In this document: positions 33,841-41,196 of the stretch, one piece after another
Numbering within the stretch: position 1 is the first letter of the stretch
Layout of the letters: every line of letters begins with the position of its first letter
Origin: Tenacibaculum lutimaris
GTDB taxonomy: Bacteria > Bacteroidota > Bacteroidia > Flavobacteriales > Flavobacteriaceae
Length of the DNA: 64,000 nt
Assembly: GCF_003610735.1 (NCBI RefSeq)
Contig: NZ_RAQM01000011.1
Coordinates: forward strand, 1 to 64,000
Direction of reading: 5' to 3'
Translations under genes and position numbers: made by a program
The notes under the pieces: model-generated
The model's input: only the letters and a program-made list of their open reading frames with translations
Told to the model about the DNA's origin: nothing
Databases searched by the model: none

Positions 33841-35193
33841 TTATTTCTTCTTTTGGTTTAAAGGAACTGGTCTTTCTTGTTTTACTACCGGTTTTCCGTG
33901 TAAATCAAAATCACCTGCATCAAAAATTTCTATATCAATAAACTCTCCTAGTTTAATATAATATTCACGTGCATCAACAATTACGTCATTATCTACATCT
34001 GGTGAATCAAACTCGGTACGTCCGTAATAATACTCTCCATCTTTTCTATCGAATAAACATTTGAACGTCTTTCCTATTTTCTCTTGATTCAATTCCCAAG
34101 AAATTTGAGACTGCACTTCCATAATTTCATTTACACGTCTGAATTTTACATCAGCAGGAACATCATCTTCTAAAACATACGCTCCTGTATTTTCTTCGTG
34201 TGAATATTCAAAAGCACCTAAGCGCTCAAAACGCATTTCTTCTACCCAATCTTTTAACTCTTGAAACTGCTCTTCTGTTTCTCCTGGATATCCAACAATC
34301 AATGTTGTACGAATTGCCATATTTGGCACTGCTTCTCGGAATTTATGAATCAATGAAGTCGTTTTTTCATGCGTTGTACCACGTTTCATCGATTTTAAAA
34401 TCTCTGTATTGATGTGCTGTAATGGTATGTCTAAATAATTACAAACTTTTGGTTCGTTCTTCATTACTTCTAATACATCCATTGGAAAGCCAGTTGGAAA
34501 GGCATAGTGTAAACGAATCCATTCAATTCCATCAACTTTTACCAACTCTTTTAGTAAATCTGCTAAGGCACGTTTTTTATAAATATCTAATCCGTAATAG
34601 GTTAAATCTTGAGCGATTAGCATGATTTCCTTAATCCCTTTTTCAGCCAACTTCGTAGCTTCTGTAACCAGATCTTCTATAGGAGTAGAAACATGTTTAC
34701 CACGCATTAACGGAATGGCACAAAACGAACACGGACGATCACATCCTTCTGCTATTTTTAAATACGCATAATGATCTGGGGTCGTTGTTAAACGTTCACC
34801 AATTAACTCATGCTTATAATCTGCTTCCAACACCTTTAACAAGTTTGGTAAATCGTGTGTACCAAAATACTGATCTACATTAGTAATTTCAGCTTCTAAA
34901 TCTGGCTTGTAACGTTCACTTAAACAACCCGTAACAAACACTTTATCTACTTCACCTTCTTCTTTCTTTTGTGCATAGTGTAAAATAGTTTCCACACTTT
35001 CTTCTTTAGCTTTACCAATAAAACCGCAGGTGTTGATTACTACGATATTCCCTTCATCATTTTCATCTTCATGAACCACCTCTTTACCATTGGCTTTTAA
35101 CTGCCCCATTAACACTTCACTATCGTAAACGTTTTTTGAGCAACCTAAAGTAACTACGTTGATTTTGTTTTGTTTTGTTGTTTTAGTACGCAT
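33841..35193 (-). CDS. rimO: Ribosomal protein S12 methylthiotransferase
   Basis: The 450-residue radical-SAM enzyme adds a methylthio group to the conserved Asp of ribosomal protein uS12. Three domains are visible: UPF0004 N-terminal (LGCSKNVYDSEVL, NTCGFIGKAKEES, TGCLSERY with its three Cys binding one cluster), radical SAM with the CxxxCxxC in CDRPCSFC (about residues 149-156), and a TRAM domain at the C-terminus (about 375-440). The sequence MRGKHVSTP after the cluster is RimO-like rather than MiaB-like. A strong hairpin terminator follows the gene. Confidence 0.93.
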   Translation of the reverse strand: MRTKTTKQNKINVVTLGCSKNVYDSEVLMGQLKANGKEVVHEDENDEGNIVVINTCGFIGKAKEESVETILHYAQKKEEGEVDKVFVTGCLSERYKPDLEAEITNVDQYFGTHDLPNLLKVLEADYKHELIGERLTTTPDHYAYLKIAEGCDRPCSFCAIPLMRGKHVSTPIEDLVTEATKLAEKGIKEIMLIAQDLTYYGLDIYKKRALADLLKELVKVDGIEWIRLHYAFPTGFPMDVLEVMKNEPKVCNYLDIPLQHINTEILKSMKRGTTHEKTTSLIHKFREAVPNMAIRTTLIVGYPGETEEQFQELKDWVEEMRFERLGAFEYSHEENTGAYVLEDDVPADVKFRRVNEIMEVQSQISWELNQEKIGKTFKCLFDRKDGEYYYGRTEFDSPDVDNDVIVDAREYYIKLGEFIDIEIFDAGDFDLHGKPVVKQERPVPLNQKKK

Positions 35194-35496
35194 ATTGTAA
35201 AAAAAATTCGGAGTGCAAATATACGCTTTAATTCAGGTTTTTAGGTAGTTTAAACCCTTAAAATTAGTTTGATTCTTAACATACTTTATTGAACTTAATT
35301 ATCTTACAGTTAATCGTTGAAACGAAAGATATCTTAACTATTTGTAGCATAATACTCCCCATTTGTTGTAGCCATCCTAAAACACCTCATAAACTTATTA
35401 ACACTTATTAATCAACATGTTAAAAAGTTAAATTCTAAATATCACAAAAAATAGCGAACTTGTAGATTATAAATCTAATATTTTATAAAAAAGACT
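35194..35496. other. AT-rich intergenic region upstream of the three-gene cassette
   Basis: No gene is seen in this 303-nt stretch. It separates the divergent rimO from the small cassette. A 15-nt palindrome, TAGATTATAAATCTA (35463-35477), lies 19 nt before the first ATG (35497) and could be an operator. Just upstream, TTG at about 35460 followed by a TAATATTTT-like box at about 35476 gives a weak candidate promoter overlapping the palindrome. Confidence 0.5.
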
Positions 35497-35628
35497 ATGG
35501 GAATTAAACCAGGACCAAAAAGAATAGCAAAATCAACAGGTAAACCTGACAGACGCCAAAGAGACAACAAAAGTACCCAAGGAAACACACCTTCCTTAAA
35601 ACCTCACAAACATAAAAAAGGAGACTAA
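35497..35628 (+). CDS. Small basic peptide (43 aa) of the two-TM cassette
   Basis: A 43-codon frame begins at ATG 35497 (opening MGIKPGPKRIAKSTGK) and ends at TAA 35628. About a third of the residues are Lys, Arg or His, with many Gly, Pro, Asn and no hydrophobic stretch, so it is probably a disordered nucleic-acid- or protein-binding peptide. It ends 8 nt before the next start. AAGGAG at 35617-35622 lies 14 nt before that start, unusual in a phylum that rarely uses Shine-Dalgarno signals. No family is recognised. Retained as a gene because of its tight placement at the head of the cassette. Confidence 0.6.
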   Translation: MGIKPGPKRIAKSTGKPDRRQRDNKSTQGNTPSLKPHKHKKGD

Positions 35629-35636
35629 TAAAAATT

Positions 35637-36128
35637 ATGAGAAATAGAATATGGACAGAATTAACTCAATCAAAGCATAATATCGAATTTGCTTCATTAT
35701 ATTCTGACCGACAAAGGTTTATTTTAAGGATTTTTAACATGGGAATTCTAGCTTTTTCATCTGCTGGAATTATGGGGTGGAAAATATGGGAAAGCCTTCC
35801 GCTTATTGCCTGCTTCGTAATTGCTTGTATTTCATTATTGAGATTACTACAACCTCATTTGATTATGAATGAAAAGCAATTAAAAAACCTTGATGATATT
35901 CACAGGTTTTATGCCGATTATTATAACAAAATTGAAAAATTGTGGTATGATTTTGAATCAGATAGAATGAACGAAGAACAAGCAACAAATACCTTTTTTA
36001 GACTTAAAAAACTAGAAACTGATATTAATCCAATAGTAGCTGAAACTATTAGAAGCAAACCTAAAGGAATTGTAAAGAAATGTAAAAAGAATTCAGACGA
36101 ATATTTTAATCAAGTATTTAACATATAA
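35637..36128 (+). CDS. Two-TM protein, SLATT-like
   Basis: The 163-residue protein has a polar N-terminal helix (residues 1-27), two membrane segments (about 28-47 and 53-71) with a short turn, and a long cytosolic helical region (about 75-160, e.g. KQLKNLDDIHRFYADYYNK and KKLETDINPIVAE). This layout resembles the SLATT domain, a two-TM effector unit often linked to nucleotide-signalling and conflict systems; the resemblance is by topology and composition only and was not tested by search. It sits between two tiny peptide genes, with spacings of 8 and 4 nt, so the three are almost certainly one transcript. No CD-NTase, SLOG or reverse transcriptase partner is adjacent. Confidence 0.75.
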   Translation: MRNRIWTELTQSKHNIEFASLYSDRQRFILRIFNMGILAFSSAGIMGWKIWESLPLIACFVIACISLLRLLQPHLIMNEKQLKNLDDIHRFYADYYNKIEKLWYDFESDRMNEEQATNTFFRLKKLETDINPIVAETIRSKPKGIVKKCKKNSDEYFNQVFNI

Positions 36129-36132
36129 TATT

Positions 36133-36267
36133 ATGGCAAAACAATCAAATAACAGACCACAAGGGAGACCTACAAATAATCCGAATAGCAATCCTAAACC
36201 TAAGAGTAACAACAGTATGCCACGTTATCAGGCACCACCTCCACCGCCTCCTAAAAAAAATGATTAA
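36133..36267 (+). CDS. Small proline/asparagine-rich peptide (44 aa)
   Basis: A 44-codon frame from ATG 36133 to TAA 36267 begins MAKQSNNRPQGRPTNN and ends with a run of six Pro followed by KKND. It is basic, disordered and rich in Pro, Asn and Lys, without hydrophobic stretch. It starts 4 nt after the two-TM protein and is followed at 36286-36313 by a terminator. Its position and tight spacing support a real third member of the cassette. Poly-proline tracts can bind SH3-like domains or stall ribosomes; which applies here is unknown. Confidence 0.6.
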   Translation: MAKQSNNRPQGRPTNNPNSNPKPKSNNSMPRYQAPPPPPPKKND

Positions 36268-36285
36268 AAATACGCAAACATAAAA

Positions 36286-36313
36286 AACTTCCAATTTGGG
36301 AGTTATATTTTTA
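36286..36313 (+). terminator. Candidate terminator of the three-gene cassette
   Basis: AACTTCC (36286-36292) pairs with GGGAGTT (36298-36304, one G-U pair), loop AATTT, followed by ATATTTTTA. It lies 18 nt past the last peptide gene. Confidence 0.6.
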
Positions 36314-36320
36314 TACTAAG

Positions 36321-36340
36321 ATTCCTACCTACACAGGAAT
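36321..36340. repeat. dRS3-like 20-bp inverted repeat
   Basis: ATTCCTACCTACACAGGAAT has ATTCCT/AGGAAT arms and is followed by GAC. It has the same length and layout as the copy at 44522-44541, and as the ATTCCC-N8-GGGAAT class known as dRS3 in Neisseria. It lies between the cassette terminator and the ftsY stop. Confidence 0.65.
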
Positions 36341-36349
36341 GACACTTAT

Positions 36350-37303
36350 CTATTTAAAAAAAGAATCTACAAATTCGTGTTTATTAAACACTTGTAAGTC
36401 ATCTATTCCTTCACCAACACCAATATATTTTACTGGGATTTGGAATTGGTCAGAAATACCAATTACTACTCCTCCTTTTGCTGTTCCGTCTAATTTAGTT
36501 ACTGCTAATGAAGTTACTTCCGTTGCTTTGGTAAATTGTTTTGCTTGTTCAAAAGCATTTTGACCTGTAGAACCGTCTAACACTAACAATACATCGTGTG
36601 GTGCATCTGGTACTACTTTTTGCATTACACGCTTAATCTTGGTTAACTCATTCATTAAGTTTACCTTATTGTGCAAACGCCCCGCAGTATCAATAATAAT
36701 TACATCTGCTCCTTGATTTACTCCTGATTGTACAGTATCGTACGCTACAGATGCTGGATCAGATCCCATTTCTTGACGTACAATTGGCACATCTGTTCTG
36801 TCTGCCCAAACTTGTAATTGATCAATTGCAGCAGCTCTAAACGTATCAGCTGCTCCTAAAACTACCTTTAAACCTTTCTTTTTAAATTGTGAAGCTAACT
36901 TACCAATAGTTGTTGTTTTTCCAACTCCATTTACTCCAACCACCATTAACACATAGGGTTTCGTATTTACTGGAATTATGAAATCGGTTTCATCACCAGT
37001 ATTGGTTTCTGATAATAAACCTGCAATTTCTTCTCGTAGAATTTGATTTAACTCATCGGTACCCAAATACTTATCACGAGATACTCTTTCTTCAATTCTA
37101 TCAATAATTTTCAGGGTAGTTTCTACTCCTACATCAGACGATACGAGCACTTCTTCTAAATTATCTAGCACATCATCATCTACCTTTGCTTTACCTGCAA
37201 CTGCTTTTGATAATTTAGAGAAAAAACTTGATTTGGTTTTTTCTAATCCTTTGTCTAAGGTTTCTTTTTTCTCTTTTGAGAAGATTTTCTTAAAAAAACT
37301 CAT
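36350..37303 (-). CDS. ftsY: Signal recognition particle receptor FtsY
   Basis: The 317-residue GTPase is the SRP receptor that brings ribosomes with nascent membrane proteins to the Sec translocon. After a short basic A-region (residues 1-40) come the N domain and the G domain with G1 GVNGVGKTTT (about 123-132), GAADTFRAAAIDQL, DTAGRLHNKVNLM (about 206-218) and TKLDGTAKGG (about 275-284). Length is short as in Bacteroidetes and other FtsY proteins lacking the long acidic A domain. It ends near the terminator that also bounds the three-gene cassette. Confidence 0.95.
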   Translation of the reverse strand: MSFFKKIFSKEKKETLDKGLEKTKSSFFSKLSKAVAGKAKVDDDVLDNLEEVLVSSDVGVETTLKIIDRIEERVSRDKYLGTDELNQILREEIAGLLSETNTGDETDFIIPVNTKPYVLMVVGVNGVGKTTTIGKLASQFKKKGLKVVLGAADTFRAAAIDQLQVWADRTDVPIVRQEMGSDPASVAYDTVQSGVNQGADVIIIDTAGRLHNKVNLMNELTKIKRVMQKVVPDAPHDVLLVLDGSTGQNAFEQAKQFTKATEVTSLAVTKLDGTAKGGVVIGISDQFQIPVKYIGVGEGIDDLQVFNKHEFVDSFFK

Positions 37304-37433
37304 TGTTAAATTTTATAATCGCTACTATAGGTTAAAAACTATACCATTTAATTTATACGGTCAAATTGTCATTATATTGTTGCCTTTCCAATAAAATCTT
37401 AAACTATGCTAAAGATTTGAGACTGTCAAATAT

Positions 37434-37470
37434 AAAAAAAGCTACTCTCTAATGAAAGTAGCTTTTCTTT
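37434..37470 (-). terminator. Intrinsic terminator of the rpmB-rpmG-DUF4295 operon
   Basis: AAAAGCTACT pairs with AGTAGCTTTT, loop CTCTAATGAA; the minus-strand T-run (T7) lies beyond the stem. It is 17 nt past the DUF4295 stop. Confidence 0.85.
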
Positions 37471-37486
37471 AAACTGTATACAAGAA

Positions 37487-37639
37487 TTACTTTTTTGCAA
37501 AAAAGTCGTTTACTTGTGTTGGATCCATAATAGCTTCAACAAAAGTGTAAGCTCCTGATTTTGGAGACTTCACCATTTTGATAGCTTTGGTTAATCTTTT
37601 CGAACCTGTTTGTAACGTTGCTACTGATTTCTTTGCCAT
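37487..37639 (-). CDS. DUF4295 protein (50 aa)
   Basis: A 50-codon frame from ATG at 37639 to TAA at 37487 begins MAKKSVATLQTGSKRLTKAI and ends NDFFAKK. This is the DUF4295 family of Bacteroidetes, strongly basic and always beside the L28/L33 genes. From memory, members of this family have been found bound to the Flavobacterium ribosome as an extra large-subunit protein (bL38), a detail I cannot verify here. It lies 28 nt after the rpmG stop and is followed by the operon terminator. Confidence 0.85.
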   Translation of the reverse strand: MAKKSVATLQTGSKRLTKAIKMVKSPKSGAYTFVEAIMDPTQVNDFFAKK

Positions 37640-37666
37640 TTTAATTAAAGTTTACGCCGTAGCTAA

Positions 37667-37849
37667 TTATTTAATTTCTTTATGAACTGTCATCTTCTTT
37701 AAGATTGGATTAAATTTCTTTAATTCCATTCTATCAGGAGTATTCTTTTTGTTCTTTGTTGTAATATAACGAGAAGTTCCTGGTTGTCCAGAAGCTTTGT
37801 GCTCAGTACACTCTAAAATTACTTGAACTCTGTTTCCTTTTTTTGCCAT
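37667..37849 (-). CDS. rpmG: Ribosomal protein bL33
   Basis: The 60-residue protein is bL33 ([20 protein letters not shown] opening, [24 protein letters not shown] core). It has only one Cys, so it is the zinc-free form. Preceded by rpmB and followed by the DUF4295 gene on the same strand, it is part of the operon from the promoter at 38183-38190. Large ribosomal subunit protein near the E site. Confidence 0.96.
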   Translation of the reverse strand: MAKKGNRVQVILECTEHKASGQPGTSRYITTKNKKNTPDRMELKKFNPILKKMTVHKEIK

Positions 37850-37877
37850 CTCTCTAAAATTTTATCTAAGTAAGGAA

Positions 37878-38117
37878 TTATTTAGTTAAGAAACCGTTAG
37901 CTCTTGCTTCTTTAATAACCGCAGAGATTCCTTTTTTATTAATATTTTTTAATGCAGAAGCAGATACTTTTAAAGTAATCCATTTATCTTCTTCTGGAAT
38001 ATAAAAACGCTTAGTCATTAAATTAGCGTTAAATCTTCTTTTAGTTCTATTTAAAGCGTGAGATACATTGTTACCTACCATCGCTTTTTTTCCTGTTAAT
38101 TCACAAACTCTAGACAT
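37878..38117 (-). CDS. rpmB: Ribosomal protein bL28
   Basis: The 79-residue protein is bL28 (SRVCELTGKKAMVGNNVSHA opening, RRFNANLMTKRFYIPEEDKWITLKVS core quoted in part: KRRFNANLMTKRFYIPEED). I take the Met at 38117, giving the normal family length; the upstream in-frame Met at 38168 adds 17 residues from the leader, which follows the -7 box at 38183-38190. Gene order rpmB-rpmG-DUF4295 is conserved in Bacteroidetes. Confidence 0.95.
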   Translation of the reverse strand: MSRVCELTGKKAMVGNNVSHALNRTKRRFNANLMTKRFYIPEEDKWITLKVSASALKNINKKGISAVIKEARANGFLTK

Positions 38118-38182
38118 CTTCTTGACAGTTTTTAGTGTTATTTCTAAACGAGGTGCAAATTTATGCATTTTAATTCATTGCA

Positions 38183-38190
38183 CAAAAATA
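38183..38190 (-). promoter_or_regulatory. -7 box TATTTTTG of the rpmB operon
   Basis: On the minus strand TATTTTTG (38190-38183) precedes the rpmB ATG by 65 nt, leaving a leader of about 58 nt that could carry regulation. Confidence 0.6.
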
Positions 38191-38282
38191 TTCTCGATTA
38201 AATTTTAAATTATTTTAATCCATTCAAAACTTAGGTTCAGCATCTAACCTATTTGGAAGCGTAACGGGCGCAAAAATACTAA

Positions 38283-39527
38283 TTATTTTAATATGTTTGC
38301 TTGTAAAAGTTCTAAAGATTTAGTTACCGTTCTATTGATTACTTTTTCTCTAGGTTGCCCAAAGTTAAACTCTTGTACTTCTACTCTATTTTTACTAGCA
38401 ATAGCAATATATACCAAACCAACACTCTTGTCATTATGATCGGTCGTTGGCCCAGCATTTCCTGTTACAGCTATTGCATAATCTGTTTGCAGTTTTTCTA
38501 AACATCCTTTTGCCATTGCTGAAGCTACTTCTTTACTTACCACAGTAAATTTCTCAATCGTTTCTTTTGAAACTCCTAATAATTGTTGCTTTAAGGTAGC
38601 TGTATATGTTACAAAACCTCCCATAAAATAATTGGAAGCTCCTGGTACAGAAACTATAGTTGATGCTATTTTACCTCCTGTTAAACTTTCGGCGGTTGCT
38701 ACTGTTTTTCCGTGTTGTTGTAGCAGTTTCCCTACTTCTTTTTCTAGTGAAGTCTCATTATCATCTCCAACTATAATCTCAGGGATTAAAACATATAATG
38801 CAGCAACTTGCTTCTCCATCTCTTTTGCTAACAACTCTTCATTATTCCCTTTCGCTGACAAACGCAAACGAACACTTCCGAAAGATGGCAAATAAGCCAA
38901 TTTTATAAAATCAGGTAAATTGTCTTCCCAGTCAGAAATTCTTTCAGCAATAATTGTTTCTCCTGTACCAACAGTCATAATTGTTCTATGTGAAATAAAT
39001 GGTAATTTAAAAGTAGACTGCAACTTAGGCAGTACACTATACTTCATTAACCCTTTCATTTCATAAGGAACTCCTGGAAGTGATACAAAAACCGTATTGT
39101 TTTCGTAAAACCACATTCCAGGTGCCGTTCCTAAACGATTCATTAATAATGTTGCTTTTGATGGAAGCTGTGCTTGGTACTTCTGAATTTCGTTGAACGG
39201 GTGATTAACTTTTTTGAATATATTTTTAATATTATCGACCACCTCTGGGTATTCAATAATCTTATCGTCTTGAAAATATTCAGCAATTGTTTTTTTTGTG
39301 ATATCGTCTCTGGTAGGACCTAATCCTCCAGTTATTATCACAATATCTGCTCTACTTTCAGCTTCTTTTAACGCATTTAATATGTGTTGTTTTTCATCCT
39401 GAATTGAAGAGATTTGATAAACCGAAATTCCAATTTTATTAAGTTCTTGACCAATCCATTGAGAATTGGTGTCTACAATTTGTCCGATAAGAATTTCATC
39501 TCCTATCGTAATGATTTCTGCATTCAT
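38283..39527 (-). CDS. cinA: CinA-family nicotinamide-nucleotide amidohydrolase
   Basis: The 414-residue two-domain protein has an N-terminal MoaB/Mog-like domain (EIITIGDEILIGQIVDTNS opening, ITGGLGPTRDD, PGMWF) and a C-terminal CinA deamidase domain (about 255-410: TVATAESLTGG, TYTATLKQQLLGV, AVTGNAGP, GLVYIAIA). CinA enzymes repair or salvage pyridine nucleotides by deamidating NMN; earlier annotation as a competence protein came from co-transcription in Streptococcus. It follows the FAH-family gene's terminator at 39537-39563 and ends upstream of the rpmB promoter region. Confidence 0.9.
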   Translation of the reverse strand: MNAEIITIGDEILIGQIVDTNSQWIGQELNKIGISVYQISSIQDEKQHILNALKEAESRADIVIITGGLGPTRDDITKKTIAEYFQDDKIIEYPEVVDNIKNIFKKVNHPFNEIQKYQAQLPSKATLLMNRLGTAPGMWFYENNTVFVSLPGVPYEMKGLMKYSVLPKLQSTFKLPFISHRTIMTVGTGETIIAERISDWEDNLPDFIKLAYLPSFGSVRLRLSAKGNNEELLAKEMEKQVAALYVLIPEIIVGDDNETSLEKEVGKLLQQHGKTVATAESLTGGKIASTIVSVPGASNYFMGGFVTYTATLKQQLLGVSKETIEKFTVVSKEVASAMAKGCLEKLQTDYAIAVTGNAGPTTDHNDKSVGLVYIAIASKNRVEVQEFNFGQPREKVINRTVTKSLELLQANILK

Positions 39528-39536
39528 TTATATATC

Positions 39537-39563
39537 TAAAAAAGAATCCCGCCGAAGCGGGAT
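39537..39563 (-). terminator. Intrinsic terminator of the FAH gene
   Basis: On the minus strand ATCCCGC-TTCG-GCGGGAT is followed by TTCTTTTTT, a GC-rich stem with a UUCG tetraloop and T-run, just past the FAH gene stop at 39569 and before the cinA start. Confidence 0.93.
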
Positions 39564-39568
39564 ATATT

Positions 39569-40177
39569 TTATTTTACTTTTATTTGAAAAGCTTGTTTTC
39601 CTTCAATCGTTCCTGTTAAAATGTCATTCTCTACCACTTTACCAACACCTGCTGGTGTGCCTGTAAAAATGATATCTCCTTTTTTTAGGGTAAAATATTG
39701 TGATACATAACTAATCAATTCGTCAATTTTCCACAACATATTAGAGGTATTTCCATCTTGCACCACCTCATCATTCTTTTGTAACTGAAAAGAAATATTC
39801 TCTAAATCGAATTCTTCTTTTGGATAAAATTCGCCAACAATTGCGCTACCATCAAAAGCCTTTGCCTTTTCCCATGGTAACCCTTTTTCTTTGCATTGTG
39901 CTTGTACATCTCGTGCAGTAAAATCAATTCCTAGCCCAACAGTATCATAGTACTTATGTGCAAATTTTGGAGAAATATGTTTTCCTACTTTATTAATTTT
40001 CACCAATACTTCCACTTCATAATGCACATCATTTGAAAAAGGTGGAATGAAAAATGGCATTTTCTTAGGAAGAATAGCCGAATCTGGCTTTAAGAAAACC
40101 ACTGGGTTTTCTGGTCTTTCATTTGCTAATTCTTCTATATGTTTTGCGTAATTACGCCCTATACAAATTATTTTCAA
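39569..40177 (-). CDS. FAH-family hydrolase (acylpyruvase type)
   Basis: The 202-residue protein is a single-domain fumarylacetoacetate-hydrolase-fold enzyme: KIICIGRNYAKHIEE opening, VHYEVEVLVKINK with the metal-binding Glu pair (about residues 51-63), LGIDFTARDVQ, and GDIIFTGTPAGVG near the end. Such YcgM-type enzymes hydrolyse acylpyruvates or decarboxylate oxaloacetate in a metal-dependent reaction. The exact substrate is unknown. It is between cinA and menB on the minus strand but separated from menB by a repeat at 40204-40260. Confidence 0.83.
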   Translation of the reverse strand: MKIICIGRNYAKHIEELANERPENPVVFLKPDSAILPKKMPFFIPPFSNDVHYEVEVLVKINKVGKHISPKFAHKYYDTVGLGIDFTARDVQAQCKEKGLPWEKAKAFDGSAIVGEFYPKEEFDLENISFQLQKNDEVVQDGNTSNMLWKIDELISYVSQYFTLKKGDIIFTGTPAGVGKVVENDILTGTIEGKQAFQIKVK

Positions 40178-40203
40178 TGTTGATTTGTTTTTACGTTTGA
40201 CTT

Positions 40204-40260
40204 AGAAATTTCTCACTTTCGTTCGAAATGACAACCTACAACTGATAACTGATAACTGAT
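40204..40260. repeat. Dispersed repeat half-copy and AACTGAT tandem repeat
   Basis: 40204-40232 carries the TTCGAAATGAC end of the dispersed palindromic family seen at 1258-1520. It is followed by three exact copies of AACTGAT (40240-40260), ending two bases before the menB stop. Confidence 0.75.
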
Positions 40261-40262
40261 TT

Positions 40263-41102
40263 TTAAGGTATCCAAGTTTTAGGGAAATTTGGCTTACGTT
40301 TTTCTAAAAACGCATCACGTCCTTCTTTAGCTTCATCTGTCATATAAGCTAAACGAGTTACTTCTCCTGCAAAGACTTGTTGTCCTACCATTCCGTCGTC
40401 CGTTAAATTCATTGCGAACTTTAACATTTTAATAGAAGTTGGTGATTTTGCTAAGATTTCTTGTGCCCAATCAAAAGCTGTTTGCTCTAACTCGTCATGA
40501 GGAATTACTGCATTTACCATTCCCATTTCATAAGCTTCTTGTGCTGAGTAATTTCTTCCTAAGAAAAAGATTTCACGAGCTTTTTTTTGCCCAACCATTT
40601 TCGCTAAATATGCCGATCCATAACCTGCATCAAATGAAGTTACATCAGCATCGGTTTGTTTAAAAATAGCGTGCTCTTTACTCGCTAAGGTTAAATCGCA
40701 AGTTACGTGTAAACTATGTCCGCCACCTACAGCCCAACCAGGAACTACACAAATTACTGCTTTTGGCATAAAACGGATTAAACGTTGCACTTCTAATATA
40801 TTTAATCGGTGGTAACCATCATCTCCAACATATCCTTGATGTCCACGTGCGTTTTGATCTCCTCCAGAGCAAAAACTCCAAACTCCATCTTTAGTTGATG
40901 GTCCTTCTGCTGATAATAATACAACTCCGATATTGGTATCTTCGTGAGCATCATGAAAAGCATCTAATAACTCAGACGTAGTTTTAGGACGAAATGCATT
41001 ACGCACATTTGGTCTGTTAAACGCTATTCTTGCTACATTATGTGATTTTTTATAGGTAATATCTTCGTATTCTTTGGCAACTTTCCAATCTGGTTGTATC
41101 AT
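40263..41102 (-). CDS. menB: 1,4-Dihydroxy-2-naphthoyl-CoA synthase
   Basis: The 279-residue crotonase-fold enzyme closes the ring of O-succinylbenzoyl-CoA in menaquinone synthesis. Signature segments: FNRPNVRNAFRPKTTSEL (about residues 28-45), oxyanion region SFCSGGDQNARG (about 76-87), VPGWAVGGGHSLH, and FDAGYGSAYLAKMVGQKKAR in which the Asp supplies the catalytic carboxylate and Tyr the ring-closure acid. Length is normal. The promoter is 41134-41141. menF (7070) and menD (42852) are separate, so the men genes are scattered in this region. Confidence 0.95.
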   Translation of the reverse strand: MIQPDWKVAKEYEDITYKKSHNVARIAFNRPNVRNAFRPKTTSELLDAFHDAHEDTNIGVVLLSAEGPSTKDGVWSFCSGGDQNARGHQGYVGDDGYHRLNILEVQRLIRFMPKAVICVVPGWAVGGGHSLHVTCDLTLASKEHAIFKQTDADVTSFDAGYGSAYLAKMVGQKKAREIFFLGRNYSAQEAYEMGMVNAVIPHDELEQTAFDWAQEILAKSPTSIKMLKFAMNLTDDGMVGQQVFAGEVTRLAYMTDEAKEGRDAFLEKRKPNFPKTWIP

Positions 41103-41133
41103 AATTTTAAAATATTGTCGTTATTTAGATGTA

Positions 41134-41141
41134 CAAAAATA
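41134..41141 (-). promoter_or_regulatory. -7 box TATTTTTG of menB
   Basis: On the minus strand TATTTTTG (41141-41134) precedes the menB ATG at 41102 by 31 nt. It matches the consensus perfectly. Confidence 0.55.
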
Positions 41142-41196
41142 ACATAATAACTTTATTTTTCTTTTCTATATTTGAACGATATAATTTACCCCTAGT

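Noticed and set aside
40240-40260. AACTGAT x3 as a functional iteron or operator
   Set aside because: Only three copies next to a dispersed repeat and at the 3' end of menB; probably slippage.
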